Assembly (NCBI GenBank): GCA_947000775.1
Contig: CAMQGK010000327.1
Coordinates: forward strand, 1,488,001-1,552,000
Direction: 5' to 3'
DNA from: Pterois miles
Lineage: Eukaryota > Chordata > Actinopteri > Perciformes > Scorpaenidae
DNA: 64,000 nt
Shown here: one piece after another, positions 48,801-56,978 of the stretch
How the letters are laid out: every line of letters starts with the position of its first letter
Position numbering within the stretch: the first letter of the stretch is position 1
Notes under the pieces: model-generated
Seen by the model: only the letters and a program-made list of their open reading frames with translations
Told to the model about the DNA's origin: nothing
Database searches by the model: none
Position numbers and translations under genes: made by a program

Positions 48801-51800
48801 GATACAACAATAATAGATTTTTACTCTACATCTGGATGAATCAGAGACAGAGAGTAAACCACAAGGCTGTGCTGAGAGAAGTATTACCGGATACGTGGGC
48901 TGGTACTCTCGACATCGGCCTTCACACCAGCTGCACTCAGGGTTCTTAAGGCACATACTTTCATCTAGTGCCTCAGCACAAATAGCGTCCTAATAAGGCA
49001 ACACACAAAGACAGTTTCACAACAATTTAGTTATCCCAAGTTGTTCTTGCGCAACACAATATTTTCTCCTGGTCAGTCTTCCCAATGATACAACTTCCGG
49101 TTCTCTTGTTTTATGACACATTCACTCACCCTGTCACCTTGATCGCTACTGACGAACAGCGGGACTTTGTAAGCCACCAGGTCTCCACGGGCAACACCAC
49201 TGTAACCCCCGGCAACCAGCAGCACTCTTCCCTCCATCACAGCAGCAACATGTGAGTAACGGCCCCTCACAGAATCCCCTCCTTAGAAAAAAATGAATGT
49301 TTTGTAGGCGATGTATGTGCAGATGCTTAAGCAACAACCACCAACAAACAAGCTGTGTGACAGTCTACATGAACTCACTGAGTGACCATCTCTCCCCAGC
49401 AGACACCCACTGGTGACAGCCCAGGTGGTAAAAGAAGATCTCCTCATCATAGCACTTCTCCTCTTGGTAATGAATATGTACATTCCCCCCTGTGAGAAAA
49501 AGGCAGTAAGAAATGGATAAATATACACAAGTTACACACTGATTAAAGTGAATTACGTGTGTTCATCTCCTCCCTGCTTACCGTAGACCACCATGTAGTT
49601 TCCAATGACAGTGGCTGAGTGGAAAGCTCGCTCTCTGGGGCCAGTTGCTGGGAAACGGGACCGGAAGGATGTCCAAAAACGCCTGTCCACGTGGAATACA
49701 TCGGTGTTGTTCACCCTCACACTAAACCTTAGAAAAAATATACAACAAGAATACTTTTAAAAACTAAAAAGATGCTGTGTATGTTTTTATTCACATGCTC
49801 CTTTCTTTCTCCAGAGTGCCAACCTTCCTACAGGAATCATGGTAAGGCTGGGCGATATGGCCAAAATCTTTCACATCTTGATAATTAACAATATAGATAT
49901 ATCACAATATAACATGTTTTCTAGTAATTCAATAAGTAAATAGTTTTTTTTTAATAAAATAACTACATGGTAAAGCCTATCTTTGTATACTCCTGTGTGA
50001 ATTAAATACTAAACAAAATGTAGATTTTTTTTCATTTAAGAACTTGAGTGCAAAATGAACATAATTTTAAGTGAAATTTTATAGAAAAAAGAAATATATA
50101 TGGGCCTAGCCTATATCAGGATAAAAATTATATAGAAAAATAATTAATAATTAATAAAAATATTTAGAATAGACATTTTTATATAGTTTTGACAATATAT
50201 ACAGTATCATCATACTGCCCAGAGCAAAATCACATTTTATCTCATCTAATCTGATCTAATGGGACAAATAGTTCCCACACTGATGTGTACAGGAATCAGA
50301 TAAGATAAAATAAGATGAACCTTTATTAATCCCCAGAGGGAAATTTGGGTTATATTATATTCTTATATTATAATAGACACAAATATCACATGTGCTATCC
50401 CCAAAAAAACAGAGAAGTTGTGTTCACGATATGCGTTGCATTCAAGAGGCTAAGTCGTGAAAAACACCGCTGCTAAGCAACGGCAATATTCATGTTCCTG
50501 TTGGAGTCTAGAAGTCACAGAGGCTAACAATTTAGCAAGCTAGCTACTGGGTAATATGATGCAGGATATGTAAAGACATAATGACAGAGGAGAAAGATGA
50601 GGTTGTTGAGAATATTAACATTTTCCTCAGACATATTATAAAATTCTCTGGAAAACAATTTATGACTAAAATTACATATACTGTACAATATTAACTTATT
50701 ATGCACTGATAAATGAAATTCCTTGGGCTCCAACATTTCTTACAACATCAACAAACACGTCTCAAGTCGTGAACTTAAGAGTTTTCAGAAACTTTCCACT
50801 TATGAGGCTGTGAATATGGCACCAACTCCCTCTTCCTCATTTACAATCACACATAGAAAAGTGTGTACAAAATCTTCCTACTGGCTGTGTGTGTTACTGT
50901 ATCCTCTATGCTAAATGACAAGAGGCTTTGTACCTGGCAGTGGTGGGCCTGTGGCCTCCATAGACCAGCAGTGTCCTGGATGGGCTGTGAAACACCATGG
51001 AATGGCCAGCAGTGGCGGGCGGCTTCCCACCAGTGGGCTGAACTGTCTCCCACCGTCCAGAGCCATGCAGGCCGAACCGATACAGAGAAGAGGAAAACAT
51101 ATCCTCCTCAGTGCGACCTGGGAAATAGGGAAAAGATGATGCTTAAGTATGATTTATTTCTCAAGGGAAGGGATATATGTATGTTAGTCCAAACACAGAC
51201 TGCCAAGTGACAAGATAATGTGGAACCCACCTCCAAATACATAGAGATAATTGTCTACTACAGCTGCAGCGTGATTGGCCAGTTTAGGAGACCCACGTGA
51301 ATTTGAAAAGCCATGCTGTTGCCAGTCATCGTGGAGTGGCCGGTACATCCAGACATCACTAGCCAGGGAGCCGTTGGCTAGCTCTCCTCCAAAGATAACC
51401 ATATTACCCATCCACTCTACTGCTGTGTGGGAATGACGAGCCACCTGACAACACAGGAGAGGCAAACAGTGCAGGCAGGAAGTGAACGAAAAGGAAATTA
51501 TAAATGGGATCACTTATATTCAAGTTGCTTATGTTTATATGAATACAAAAAAACAGGTAATTGAGGAAAAAAAAATCGGGAAATAGATCACATTTACATA
51601 CATTGCAATAATCGGATTACTATAAAACCTTTATCTACACACTATCAGTAATCAAATTTCTTCCTTACCATATTTTTTTACCATATGTGGCATATTTTCA
51701 GTTAATTTGTCATATGATGCTGCAGGCTGGGGGAATTTTTTGCCAGGGTATCTAAACTGACAACACAGGCTCTATAGTGAAAATCACATGCATTTGTATC

Positions 51801-54223
51801 TGAATGTTACAAATGATCTACTGTTTAGCTGTGGAAAACAGCATTGTGTGAGACTTTGGATTATTTTTTTTTGGGATAACTCACTTACTTGCTATAACTT
51901 ATTATATTTCCTTTTATCCTGCTGCCAAGACTGAGTTTCTCTAAATACCTTATCCTGATGAAAAACAGGTTTCTCATTTCAATGACATGTTATCAGGTTA
52001 CAGCAGAAGGCTGATAGTAACCAGGTTCCCTGCACGGACATGCAGTACATGAGTGTGTGTGTGTGTGTGTGTGTGTGTGTTTATCCACAAACCACTTACA
52101 GGAGAGTGACCATAAGACCTGCTTTCCCATTGGTTGGATGTGAAGTTATATTTGATCAGGTCACCAAGAGCTCTATTCAGGTCAAACCCTGGGAGAAGAT
52201 AAGTAATAATCAAACATACAGTGATGTCATTAATCATCAAAAACATTATCAAACACCAGAGAAGAGTAAAAGCTAAAACAAAGGGGGTGGAAGATGGGTT
52301 TGCTCACTAAATAATCTGTGGAATTTAAGAGCATGCCAATCTCACCGCCAAACAAGTACATAGCTCCAGTGGAGGATAGGTAGACGCCAGCAGAACCCGT
52401 CCTGGGAGGCGTGTAGGGGTTTCCCTCACTCACGCGCCACCACTGCCCAGCCCCACTGTCATTATGAAAACCAAGCTGGCAGCTGTGACCCAGGAAGCCT
52501 GGGTTACACAGACAGCGCTCTCCTTTCTGAGACAACACAGAACAAGAATAGTTTAAGACCAGTAATCAGAGTTTCAATAAACACAACTTACAGATCTATT
52601 TAAACTTTTTAGGGAAGGGTGAGTGACCCATTGGTTGATTGCTTTGTGTGTTCATTAAACCTTCCCGGTCTCTACTCTTACTTTGTCACACTGGCCATTC
52701 GCTGAACAAGCCTGGGAGCACAGAGGGGTTGTACAAGCAGGTCCTCCCCAACCCTGATGGCACTGGCACTTTGATGTAGAGGAATCACAGCGGCCATGCC
52801 CCCCACAGGCTCCAGGACACACTGAGAAGGTGTAAGTTGCATTGAAGCCCAGGAGGTTGTAATTAGCATCGCTGAAGAGATGAAGCAACATCTGGAACAA
52901 GGAAATTAAATAACAAACATTAAGTGCCATAATTATAATGCCTCAGAGTTTCTTTCATCATGTCTTAATTGGTTACCTTGCCAGACTTGGCTTCAATGGG
53001 TTGAGGCAGAGTGTTACCACTCAGGCTGGCTAGGAGGGGGCTCTGGTAGGAGTCTCCATCATACACAAACAGGTAATCATAGGTACACTCTGTGTCCATG
53101 AAGGTGAAATTTAAGACAATACGGTGACTGTTGCTCGGAGCTGGAAGATGTAAAAAGGTGGGAAATATCAGTGAGATTAATTAAAAGTCTATTAGCTGTA
53201 AGTTATATGTTTAATACTCAATTTTCCTGTGCACAAGACAATATCTTGGTTAATTATACCTTTGATAAGCCACTCGCAGTTCCCATTGACAGAGTAGTTT
53301 CCTGGTCCATCTGTGACGTAGCCTGGTGGGCCCCTCAACACCTGCCTGTGGCCCTTGCAGTCCCCTGCCTGGCACACAGGTGACTGAGCCAACAGCAGAA
53401 CCACCAGGATGAAGGAGACAGGGAGGGGGGAGGCCATCACTGGCACAGCCTGGATAATGGGGGGCAAAAGGTGAGAGTGAATAATTTAGTGTTGGTCCTA
53501 ACATACACATTTTCACCAAAAGTATGCAGCATCATGCAGCAAATGTGGACGACCCTCCTAAATTTCAATTGGATCGACCACTAGATTTACCACACAATAC
53601 AGAGGAACTATGCCAGCACAAAAGTATATAGGAGTATTTTTACTACGGAAATCCAAGAGTCATGCAGCCTGGTGGCCCCGCAAACAACTTGATGCGACCC
53701 CTGCACACTCTCCTGTCCGATTACACGATTCTCTTTCGGGTGCAAGATTCCAGTTTAAGGCTACATGACATATCAGTAAAACGCAAAGCCATTCACACTG
53801 CAGAATGGAACAAACCCAAAGGTGGCATTACAAGACTCTGGAAAAAACATACTGATTTTAATGGAGCTAATAACTGTTAGCCCTATGCACAGCAACGTTA
53901 GCTCACTTTACCAGTGCACCAATCTCATAAACATAACAGTAACGTTACACGAAGGTTTTCACACATGTAACGTAACATACAAATGATGCTATACACCAAC
54001 ACAACGCTTATTAACTGTCTTTCTTGCGAGCAGCTTGCTGAAGATAAACCAACTAGTATCAACAACAAGGGGCTCTCCGCAGGTAATCACAACAAAGCTA
54101 ACGCAGAGGGTTGCTAAGCTAAGATAGCTAGCTGACAACCGTTAACAGAGGCCATTAGCTGGTTCGTTCATAACGTTACATTTGCATTATCATACTCACC
54201 AGTTCCCGTCTCTTTGGCCTCAT
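29339..54223 (-). CDS. megf8: megf8: multiple EGF-like domains protein 8, complete
   Basis: Large type I membrane protein. In vertebrates MEGF8 works with the ubiquitin ligase MGRN1 and MOSMO to remove Smoothened from the surface and dampen Hedgehog signalling; human mutations cause Carpenter syndrome 2 and laterality defects. I placed 44 coding exons from 54223 to 29339; all are GT-AG and every junction keeps frame, giving about 2,886 codons (human protein about 2,845). Exon coordinates are in the module entries that follow. Domain order matches MEGF8: signal peptide, CUB, EGF, Kelch set, PSI cluster, calcium-binding EGF, laminin EGF, CUB, EGF, Kelch set, PSI cluster, EGF and laminin EGF, transmembrane helix, tail. 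Two starts are possible: ATG 54223 in exon 1, or ATG 53437 in exon 2. The frame is intact, with no premature stop, so the gene looks functional. ATRN and ATRNL1 share parts of this layout but lack the two Kelch sets in this order. Confidence 0.97.
31045..34876 (-). CDS. megf8: megf8 exons 39-43: EGF and laminin-type EGF units
   Basis: Exons are 34708-34876, 34397-34589, 34138-34308, 33880-34010 and 31045-31177. Exon 39 has a calcium-binding EGF unit (DECANGHHHCNSTQDCHD). Exons 40-43 give laminin-type units: CVNGTCMSPGVCQCHFGFVG, CEKCKPLFVGSAKGGGTC, CVNCQNNSVGDKCESCLSGY and CQCNGHADTCNEHDGTGC. Intron 42 (31178-33879) is enlarged by the Tc1-like element at 31751-33314. Confidence 0.94.
31575..33520. 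mobile_element. Older AT-rich DNA element split by the Tc1-like transposon
   Basis: The left half (31575-31750) has repeated AATGCAATTTAAGACC words and starts GCAAGTCAAATTTAAGAC. The right half (33315-33520) has TTTTTAAGACCTGCC and ends AGACTTTTAAAGACCTAAGG. The halves form one element with inverted ends (AAATTTAAGAC.TTTT and its complement), with the Tc1 inserted between them. Confidence 0.6.
31751..33314 (+). mobile_element. Tc1-like DNA transposon, degenerate
   Basis: Inverted termini of about 30 bases match: TATACTGCTCAAAAAAATTG at the left and, as reverse complement at the right, TATACTGCCCAAAAAAATTA, flanked by TA. The length of 1.56 kb is normal for Tc1. Plus-strand frames give a transposase-like N-terminal helix-turn-helix (NQVAQVVQLLQDGTSIRVVA, then RRFAVSPSTVS) at about 32060-32160. 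Near 32870 comes DLNPTEHLWDVM, the region around the last acidic catalytic residue. Stops and frame shifts break the ORF, so it is inactive. It lies in intron 42 of megf8 and interrupts an older repeat. Confidence 0.92.
34998..37127 (-). CDS. megf8: megf8 exons 35-38: second PSI cluster
   Basis: Exons are 37001-37127, 36694-36904, 35296-35510 and 34998-35193. Cysteine modules include CRRLKTCSECLARHPKTF, CKWCTNCPEGAC, CPKCTASGKCMWTRQFKRTG and CIARPQCGWCASRGG. The block TYDWTCFSYALLNVSPM is nearly the same as in human MEGF8 and was the firmest single identification. The tRNA-derived SINE at 36546-36664 ends 30 bases beyond the exon 36 donor. Confidence 0.95.
35676..36410. mobile_element. Non-autonomous DNA element in megf8 intron 36
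   Basis: The ends look inverted: GGGATATCACGAGAACCAGT on the left and CTCATATCGTGACATCAC on the right, both near GGTACT/GGTATC-rich text. The centre holds a palindrome (35922-36011). No ORF is present. Confidence 0.6.
36546..36664 (-). mobile_element. Short tRNA-derived SINE
   Basis: On the minus strand it begins GGGGCACCGTTGTAGCTCAG, with TTGATAGAGCAGGCGCCC making a good tRNA A-box arm. A weak B-box region (CTGAGTCCGG) follows and then the tail CAATGTCAATAAAGG. It is too degenerate in the anticodon and T arms to be a tRNA gene. Confidence 0.75.
37229..40044 (-). CDS. megf8: megf8 exons 28-34: second Kelch set
   Basis: Exons are 39934-40044, 39726-39844, 39227-39464, 38963-39134, 37827-37990, 37549-37684 and 37229-37454. 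After an EGF end (CVCSDSWAGSDC) come Kelch blades at about residues 1525-1850: HRMGHTLVSGPQGNLWMYGG, DFMLVVGGVTQNG, SVLLIGGYSPDNGFN, AIYVFGGYRFHVE, MVIVGGRTEAEDYS and LFLSGGFNGVTLGR. Exon 34 continues into a PSI unit (CIWCRGTC). Confidence 0.93.
38145..38866. mobile_element. Non-autonomous DNA element in megf8 intron 31
   Basis: The inverted ends are AGGGCTGTCCCCGAATAGTC on the left and TTGACAGCCCT on the right, with ATTTGACTA-type words inside both ends. A second, different repeat-like start (TTAGGGTTGGCTGATCGCAT, about 38560) suggests a nested piece. A GA-rich stretch lies at 38695-38740. Confidence 0.65.
39527..39723. mobile_element. Short MITE ending at a splice donor of megf8
   Basis: Inverted ends AGGGCTGT (39527) and ACAGCCCT (39716-39723), with TAGTCGACTAAG inside. 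The right end lies directly against the GT (39725-39724) of the exon 29 donor, so the intron reads GT then AGGGCTGT. It resembles the AGGGCTGTC family at 38145-38866. Confidence 0.65.
40356..42547 (-). CDS. megf8: megf8 exons 22-27: calcium-binding EGF, laminin EGF, second CUB, EGF
   Basis: Exons are 42308-42547, 41993-42177, 41612-41825, 41141-41381, 40901-41033 and 40356-40606. Exon 22 has an acidic stretch (EMEMELEHLEDEEQDA), then a calcium-binding EGF unit (DVEECRLGLHNC, with CINTPTSYECHCERGYTGDG). Exons 23-24 give laminin-type EGF units (GPHCEHCRPGSFG, CQCNGHGDP-like CECNGHGDPLRGYC). The second CUB is built by exons 25-27, with YVYVFDGLPRFLANGVVHSD. Exon 27 ends in an EGF unit (CQCPQGYGGPHC). 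Confidence 0.93.
43200..43820 (+). mobile_element. L1-type LINE ORF2 C-terminal fragment
   Basis: Plus-strand frames give KNKWETDLEELILEDTWHKT, SCLRHAVIQFKIVHRLHWCK and, after a frame change, FSSLLARRLILLKWKEPIPP and HIKLEKIKYTIKGSIRKLY. This is the tail of an L1/Tx1-type ORF2 protein, broken by frame shifts. It lies in megf8 intron 21, opposite to the gene. Confidence 0.88.
43821..44884. other. Intronic DNA with A-rich dispersed repeat
   Basis: Remainder of megf8 intron 21. From about 44330 to 44830 the text is dominated by AAACTAAAACTAAA and its variants on both sides of a centre near 44550, as in a palindromic MITE. No gene is seen. Confidence 0.45.
44885..48989 (-). CDS. megf8: megf8 exons 12-21: PSI cluster and spacer
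   Basis: Exons are 48888-48989, 48573-48720, 48027-48190, 47437-47640, 46459-46656, 46020-46280, 45797-45915, 45564-45695, 45166-45279 and 44885-44968. PSI-type cysteine modules are visible as CLKNPECSWCEGRC, CLSDQSCGWCPSVSRC, CLSNSSQCAWCESAQAC and CLRTFQCGWCGD. Exons 14-16 (about residues 639-827) form the beta-rich spacer that in human MEGF8 lies between PSI units. The exon 19 acceptor is a NAGNAG site (45695 or 45692). I chose the first because it restores QRK, as in human QRL. Confidence 0.93.
49130..52526 (-). CDS. megf8: megf8 exons 5-11: EGF end and first Kelch set
   Basis: Exons are 52346-52526, 52100-52188, 51231-51444, 50934-51117, 49582-49727, 49379-49489 and 49130-49281. Exon 5 completes the EGF unit (CLCNPGFLGHSC). 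Kelch blades follow from about residue 225 to 555, each with a GG doublet: YLFGGEI-type, MVIFGGELANGS, YLYVFGG, LLVYGGHRPTTA, YMVVYGG and LLVAGGYSGVARGD. They probably form a beta-propeller outside the cell. Confidence 0.93.
49846..50222. mobile_element. Non-autonomous DNA element in megf8 intron 8
   Basis: Starts AGGCTGGGCGATATGGCC and ends CATACTGCCCAG. The interior is AT-rich with alternating ATAT words. This is the familiar fish GGGCGATATGG family with weak inverted ends. Confidence 0.65.
50298..50348 (-). mobile_element. SINE/LINE tail fragment
   Basis: The reverse complement reads CCTCTGGGGATTAATAAAGG followed by TTCATCTTATTTTATC, a diverged copy of the tail type seen at 4520-4560. Confidence 0.55.
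50412..50805 (+). mobile_element. Non-autonomous DNA element, third copy of the 18130/18690 family
   Basis: Runs from GTTCACGATATGCGTTGCAT to GAGTTTTCAGAAACTTTCC. It shares AACAATTTAGCAAGCTAGC, GACATAATGACAGAGGAGAA and ACATTTTCCTCAGACATATT with the copies at 18130-19020. It shows the element as a single unit of about 390 bases in megf8 intron 8. Confidence 0.78.
52053..52081. repeat. (TG)n / (CA)n repeat next to megf8 exon 6 donor
   Basis: Fourteen TG units. In the gene's sense this is a CA run starting about 18 bases inside intron 6, after the donor GTAAGTGG at 52099. Confidence 0.95.
52682..54223 (-). CDS. megf8: megf8 exons 1-4: signal peptide, first CUB, first EGF
   Basis: Exons are 54200-54223, 53260-53449, 52977-53140 and 52682-52891. 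Exon 1 gives only eight residues (MRPKRREL), joined in phase 0 to AVPVMASPLPVSF. The hydrophobic core FILVVLLLAQSPVCQA then gives a signal peptide, with the mature protein probably starting near GDCKG. The CUB domain runs to about residue 146, with YDYLFVYDGDS and LLHLFSDANYNLLGFN. A six-cysteine EGF unit follows (CPGACGGHGRCD...CHQGWGGPAC) and a second begins with CSQACSANGQC. Confidence 0.93.
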
Positions 54224-54430
54224 GGTAATTTACATTTTCGGCAACCCTTCCACGCTAGCTACCACATTAGCTACGTAGTGGCTAGGGAGTGCTCGATACT
54301 AACAGCCAGCTAGCCGAATTAGCTAGTAGCTACTGCTTTGGAATCGATGCAGCACTAAGCTAGCTTGTTCGTTAGCTAGCGGTAGCGGCTCGGCTAAATC
54401 CAGATGCGCAATCCTCCGCTGCTGCAAAAT
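54224..54430 (-). promoter_or_regulatory. megf8: 5' UTR and probable promoter of megf8
   Basis: Sequence upstream of the exon 1 ATG. It is rich in GCTAGC/TAGCTA words, has no TATA box, and holds an NRF1-like TGCGCA at about 54405-54410. The transcription start is not visible; its placement here is inferred from exon 1. Confidence 0.35.
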
Positions 54431-55455
54431 CAACCAGGAAAAGTCATTGTTGAGCGTAATTCATCATTCTGTTTGGGACTTGTGTTTCTAAAAGTCCACC
54501 GTCACGCTAGCAGAAAGTGCTGCCAGCTAACAACGAGAGCTTTTAATGTTAGCCGATTGGTGCGGTCCATCTTACGGACAGATGCCCGTTGTTTTGGTGT
54601 TGATGGCTGGCAAGCAGTGACCGGTGGTCGCCAACACAAAAGGCAGCGCTGATAGTGGCACGTTGCATCACTGCCATCCAGCGGAGACGAGAAACAACGT
54701 TTAAACATCTGGATATAAACCACACAGACAACAATCTAGTATACAAAAAGCTTAACAATAACAATTTGAATACATGGTAAAAAAAAAAAAAATTCCCTCA
54801 ACATACTTTTATAGTTTATCATAATAGTTACTGACATGAAATCTAATTATCAATTATGTATAATTCCCATGTATGCTAATCTCAGGTGCAGCTTTTTGGC
54901 CAAAAATAGTTTGTGGTTCTAATTCATGAGACAAACAAATTTTTATTTTTAATATATTTTATTGAAAACGTGTTTATATGCAGACAGTAAACTTAGATTT
55001 CTGCATATACACAGTAGCAGCAGTAGTAGGACATCCTGTTGCCTAAGCTGTGTCCCGCTGAACAGGACTACTTCCGGGCTTCCACTTTGTGTAGAGGGTG
55101 ATGCAATATAATCACACTAAAACCAACAAACCTGCAGAGATTAAGTTGACATTTTACACCACAATATTTGAGCAGAGTCACCTAATCATATTAAATAAGT
55201 ACAATGAATTAGTCCATTTCAAAAAGGCGGTTAAATCAACAGATTCCCCATAGAACTGAAATTCTGCAGAGAAAAAAAAATGTAAAGACAGCATAACTAT
55301 TACAATAGACAAAAAAATATTGGCCACCTGTCTTTTTTTTTGATCTGTCTCTCCATAAAGTGATGGCAAAAGCCTGGTCAATCCAGTTTCCTCCAACTAA
55401 GGCACATCTAAAAAATGTTGGTCTCCATTTTTGCAATTTCCTGTACACTGTCAGC
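54431..55455. other. Intergenic, no gene recognised
   Basis: Lies between megf8 and the TRIM gene. Short ORFs on both strands at 54404-54764 overlap the megf8 5' flank and lack domains. The remainder is AT-rich. Confidence 0.5.
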
Positions 55456-55880
55456 ATTCAGGGCTGCACAGTGGTGCAGTGGTTAACACTGTCGCTTCAC
55501 AGCAAAAGAGCTGCAATATAAATTTGCATTCAAATCTGGTTTGGGGCTCCTCTTTGTGGAGTTTGCATGTTCTCTCCGTGTTAGCGTGGGTTTTCTCCAG
55601 GTTGTCCGGCCTCCTCCCACAGTCCAAAGACATGCAGGTTAATTGATAACTCTAAATCGCCTGTAGGTGTGAATGTAAGGTGAATAAGCATGAATATCTA
55701 TTCATGCTTATTCATACTCACATTCACACCTACAGGTGTCTGTCTCTTTGTGCCCTGCGATGGACTGGCGATCTGTCCAGGGTGCACCCCGCCTTCGCAC
55801 AATGTCAGCTGGGATCAGCTTCAGCCCCCCCACGACCCCCAATGGGAGAAGCAGTTGTAGATGAATGGATGGATGTCAGC
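55456..55880 (+). mobile_element. tRNA-headed dispersed repeat with GGATG tail, second copy
   Basis: Starts GGGCTGCACAGTGGTGCAGT and has the same body words as 25446-25775 (GTTTGCATGTTCTC, CTCCCACAGTCCAAAGACAT, GCGATGGACTGGCGA), ending in GAATGGATGGATG. The head has a tRNA-like A box (GTGGTTAACACTG). A palindromic insertion lies at about 55660-55737. Confidence 0.82.
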
Positions 55881-56845
55881 ATTCAGAAAATCATTTTTCA
55901 GCTCTAACTTGTGCATTATGCAGCTGCTTTTTATGGCATTTATTTTTGACATTCTGGCAAACCTTTATGAGGATCTACTACACTTATTTTCAGGTGCATA
56001 CATGTATTTTTGGCTTTCTAGTAGAACAAGTTTACATACTTTGATGTTCAAAAAACGCTTAACTTTTCTCACCCTCCTTCTGAAACTCCTGCCCAGTTTG
56101 TTGCGATTGGTCAGCTAGTCCTCTGCTGTGATTTAGTCGACCAAACCAAACCCTTCGGACCCCCCTCCAGCTCCACTCAGCTTTGTTTGTGCCAAACTAA
56201 CTGCTAGGTAGGTATTACACAAACATGTTACTTGGTGACATCGCCACGTTTCGAAAGACAAGGCAGCACTTTAAGCAAGGTGTTCCAGGCAGTTCAGGAG
56301 CAGTGTTTCTGTGGAGTTTGGACTTTGCAGACCTTTTACATGCACAAAAATCTATATGCAATGGCTGAGGTTGAGCGAGTCGCCCACCAATTGGACGGTC
56401 AGCAGTTCAGTCCCTTACTGTCCCCCTGTCACATGTCGAAGTGTTCTTGAGCAAAATACTTACCCCTGAATTGCCTCCGAAGGCTGCCATCAGTATGTGT
56501 TTAGATTAGATCCTGTTGCATGGCAGCCTCTGCCATCAGTGTATGTAGTGTAGTGTAGTGTAGTGTATTGCACTGACATGTAAAGCACTGTAACTGGTCA
56601 GAAGACTAGAAAGACACTATATAAATGCAAGTCCACATTTATATAACTCTTCAGGAAAGGGAAAAAGCACAAAGCATAATAGTACCACTTTAAAGTTATC
56701 CTCATCATTTCAATCTTTTTTTTAAAACTTTTGTGAGGCTTTCAGTTAATACTACTGTCCTTTATAGTTGAAGTACATTTTAAGTACATTTCATGTCCCA
56801 TTCATCACATTTATCTATACTCTGATTGTCTTTTAATTCTATTAT

Positions 56846-56887
56846 GTTTCATCTCTTCTCAGATTTTAATCTGAGAAGAGATGAAAC
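56846..56887. repeat. Perfect 20-bp inverted repeat (hairpin)
   Basis: The arms GTTTCATCTCTTCTCAGATT and AATCTGAGAAGAGATGAAAC are perfect complements separated by TT. It lies about 90 bases past the TRIM gene stop, probably in its 3' UTR. Confidence 0.97.
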
Positions 56888-56978
56888 TCTACATTGATTA
56901 GTTTTATCCCTGTTTGACTTTTTCCCCCCTATTTTCAGATTTAGGTCAACAACCATGTCTCTGCAGTATATCGGCCCA

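Noticed and set aside
54404..54764. Divergent gene opposite megf8 (82-codon plus-strand ORF)
   Set aside because: It overlaps the presumed megf8 5' UTR, has no domain, and no convincing donor was seen at its end.
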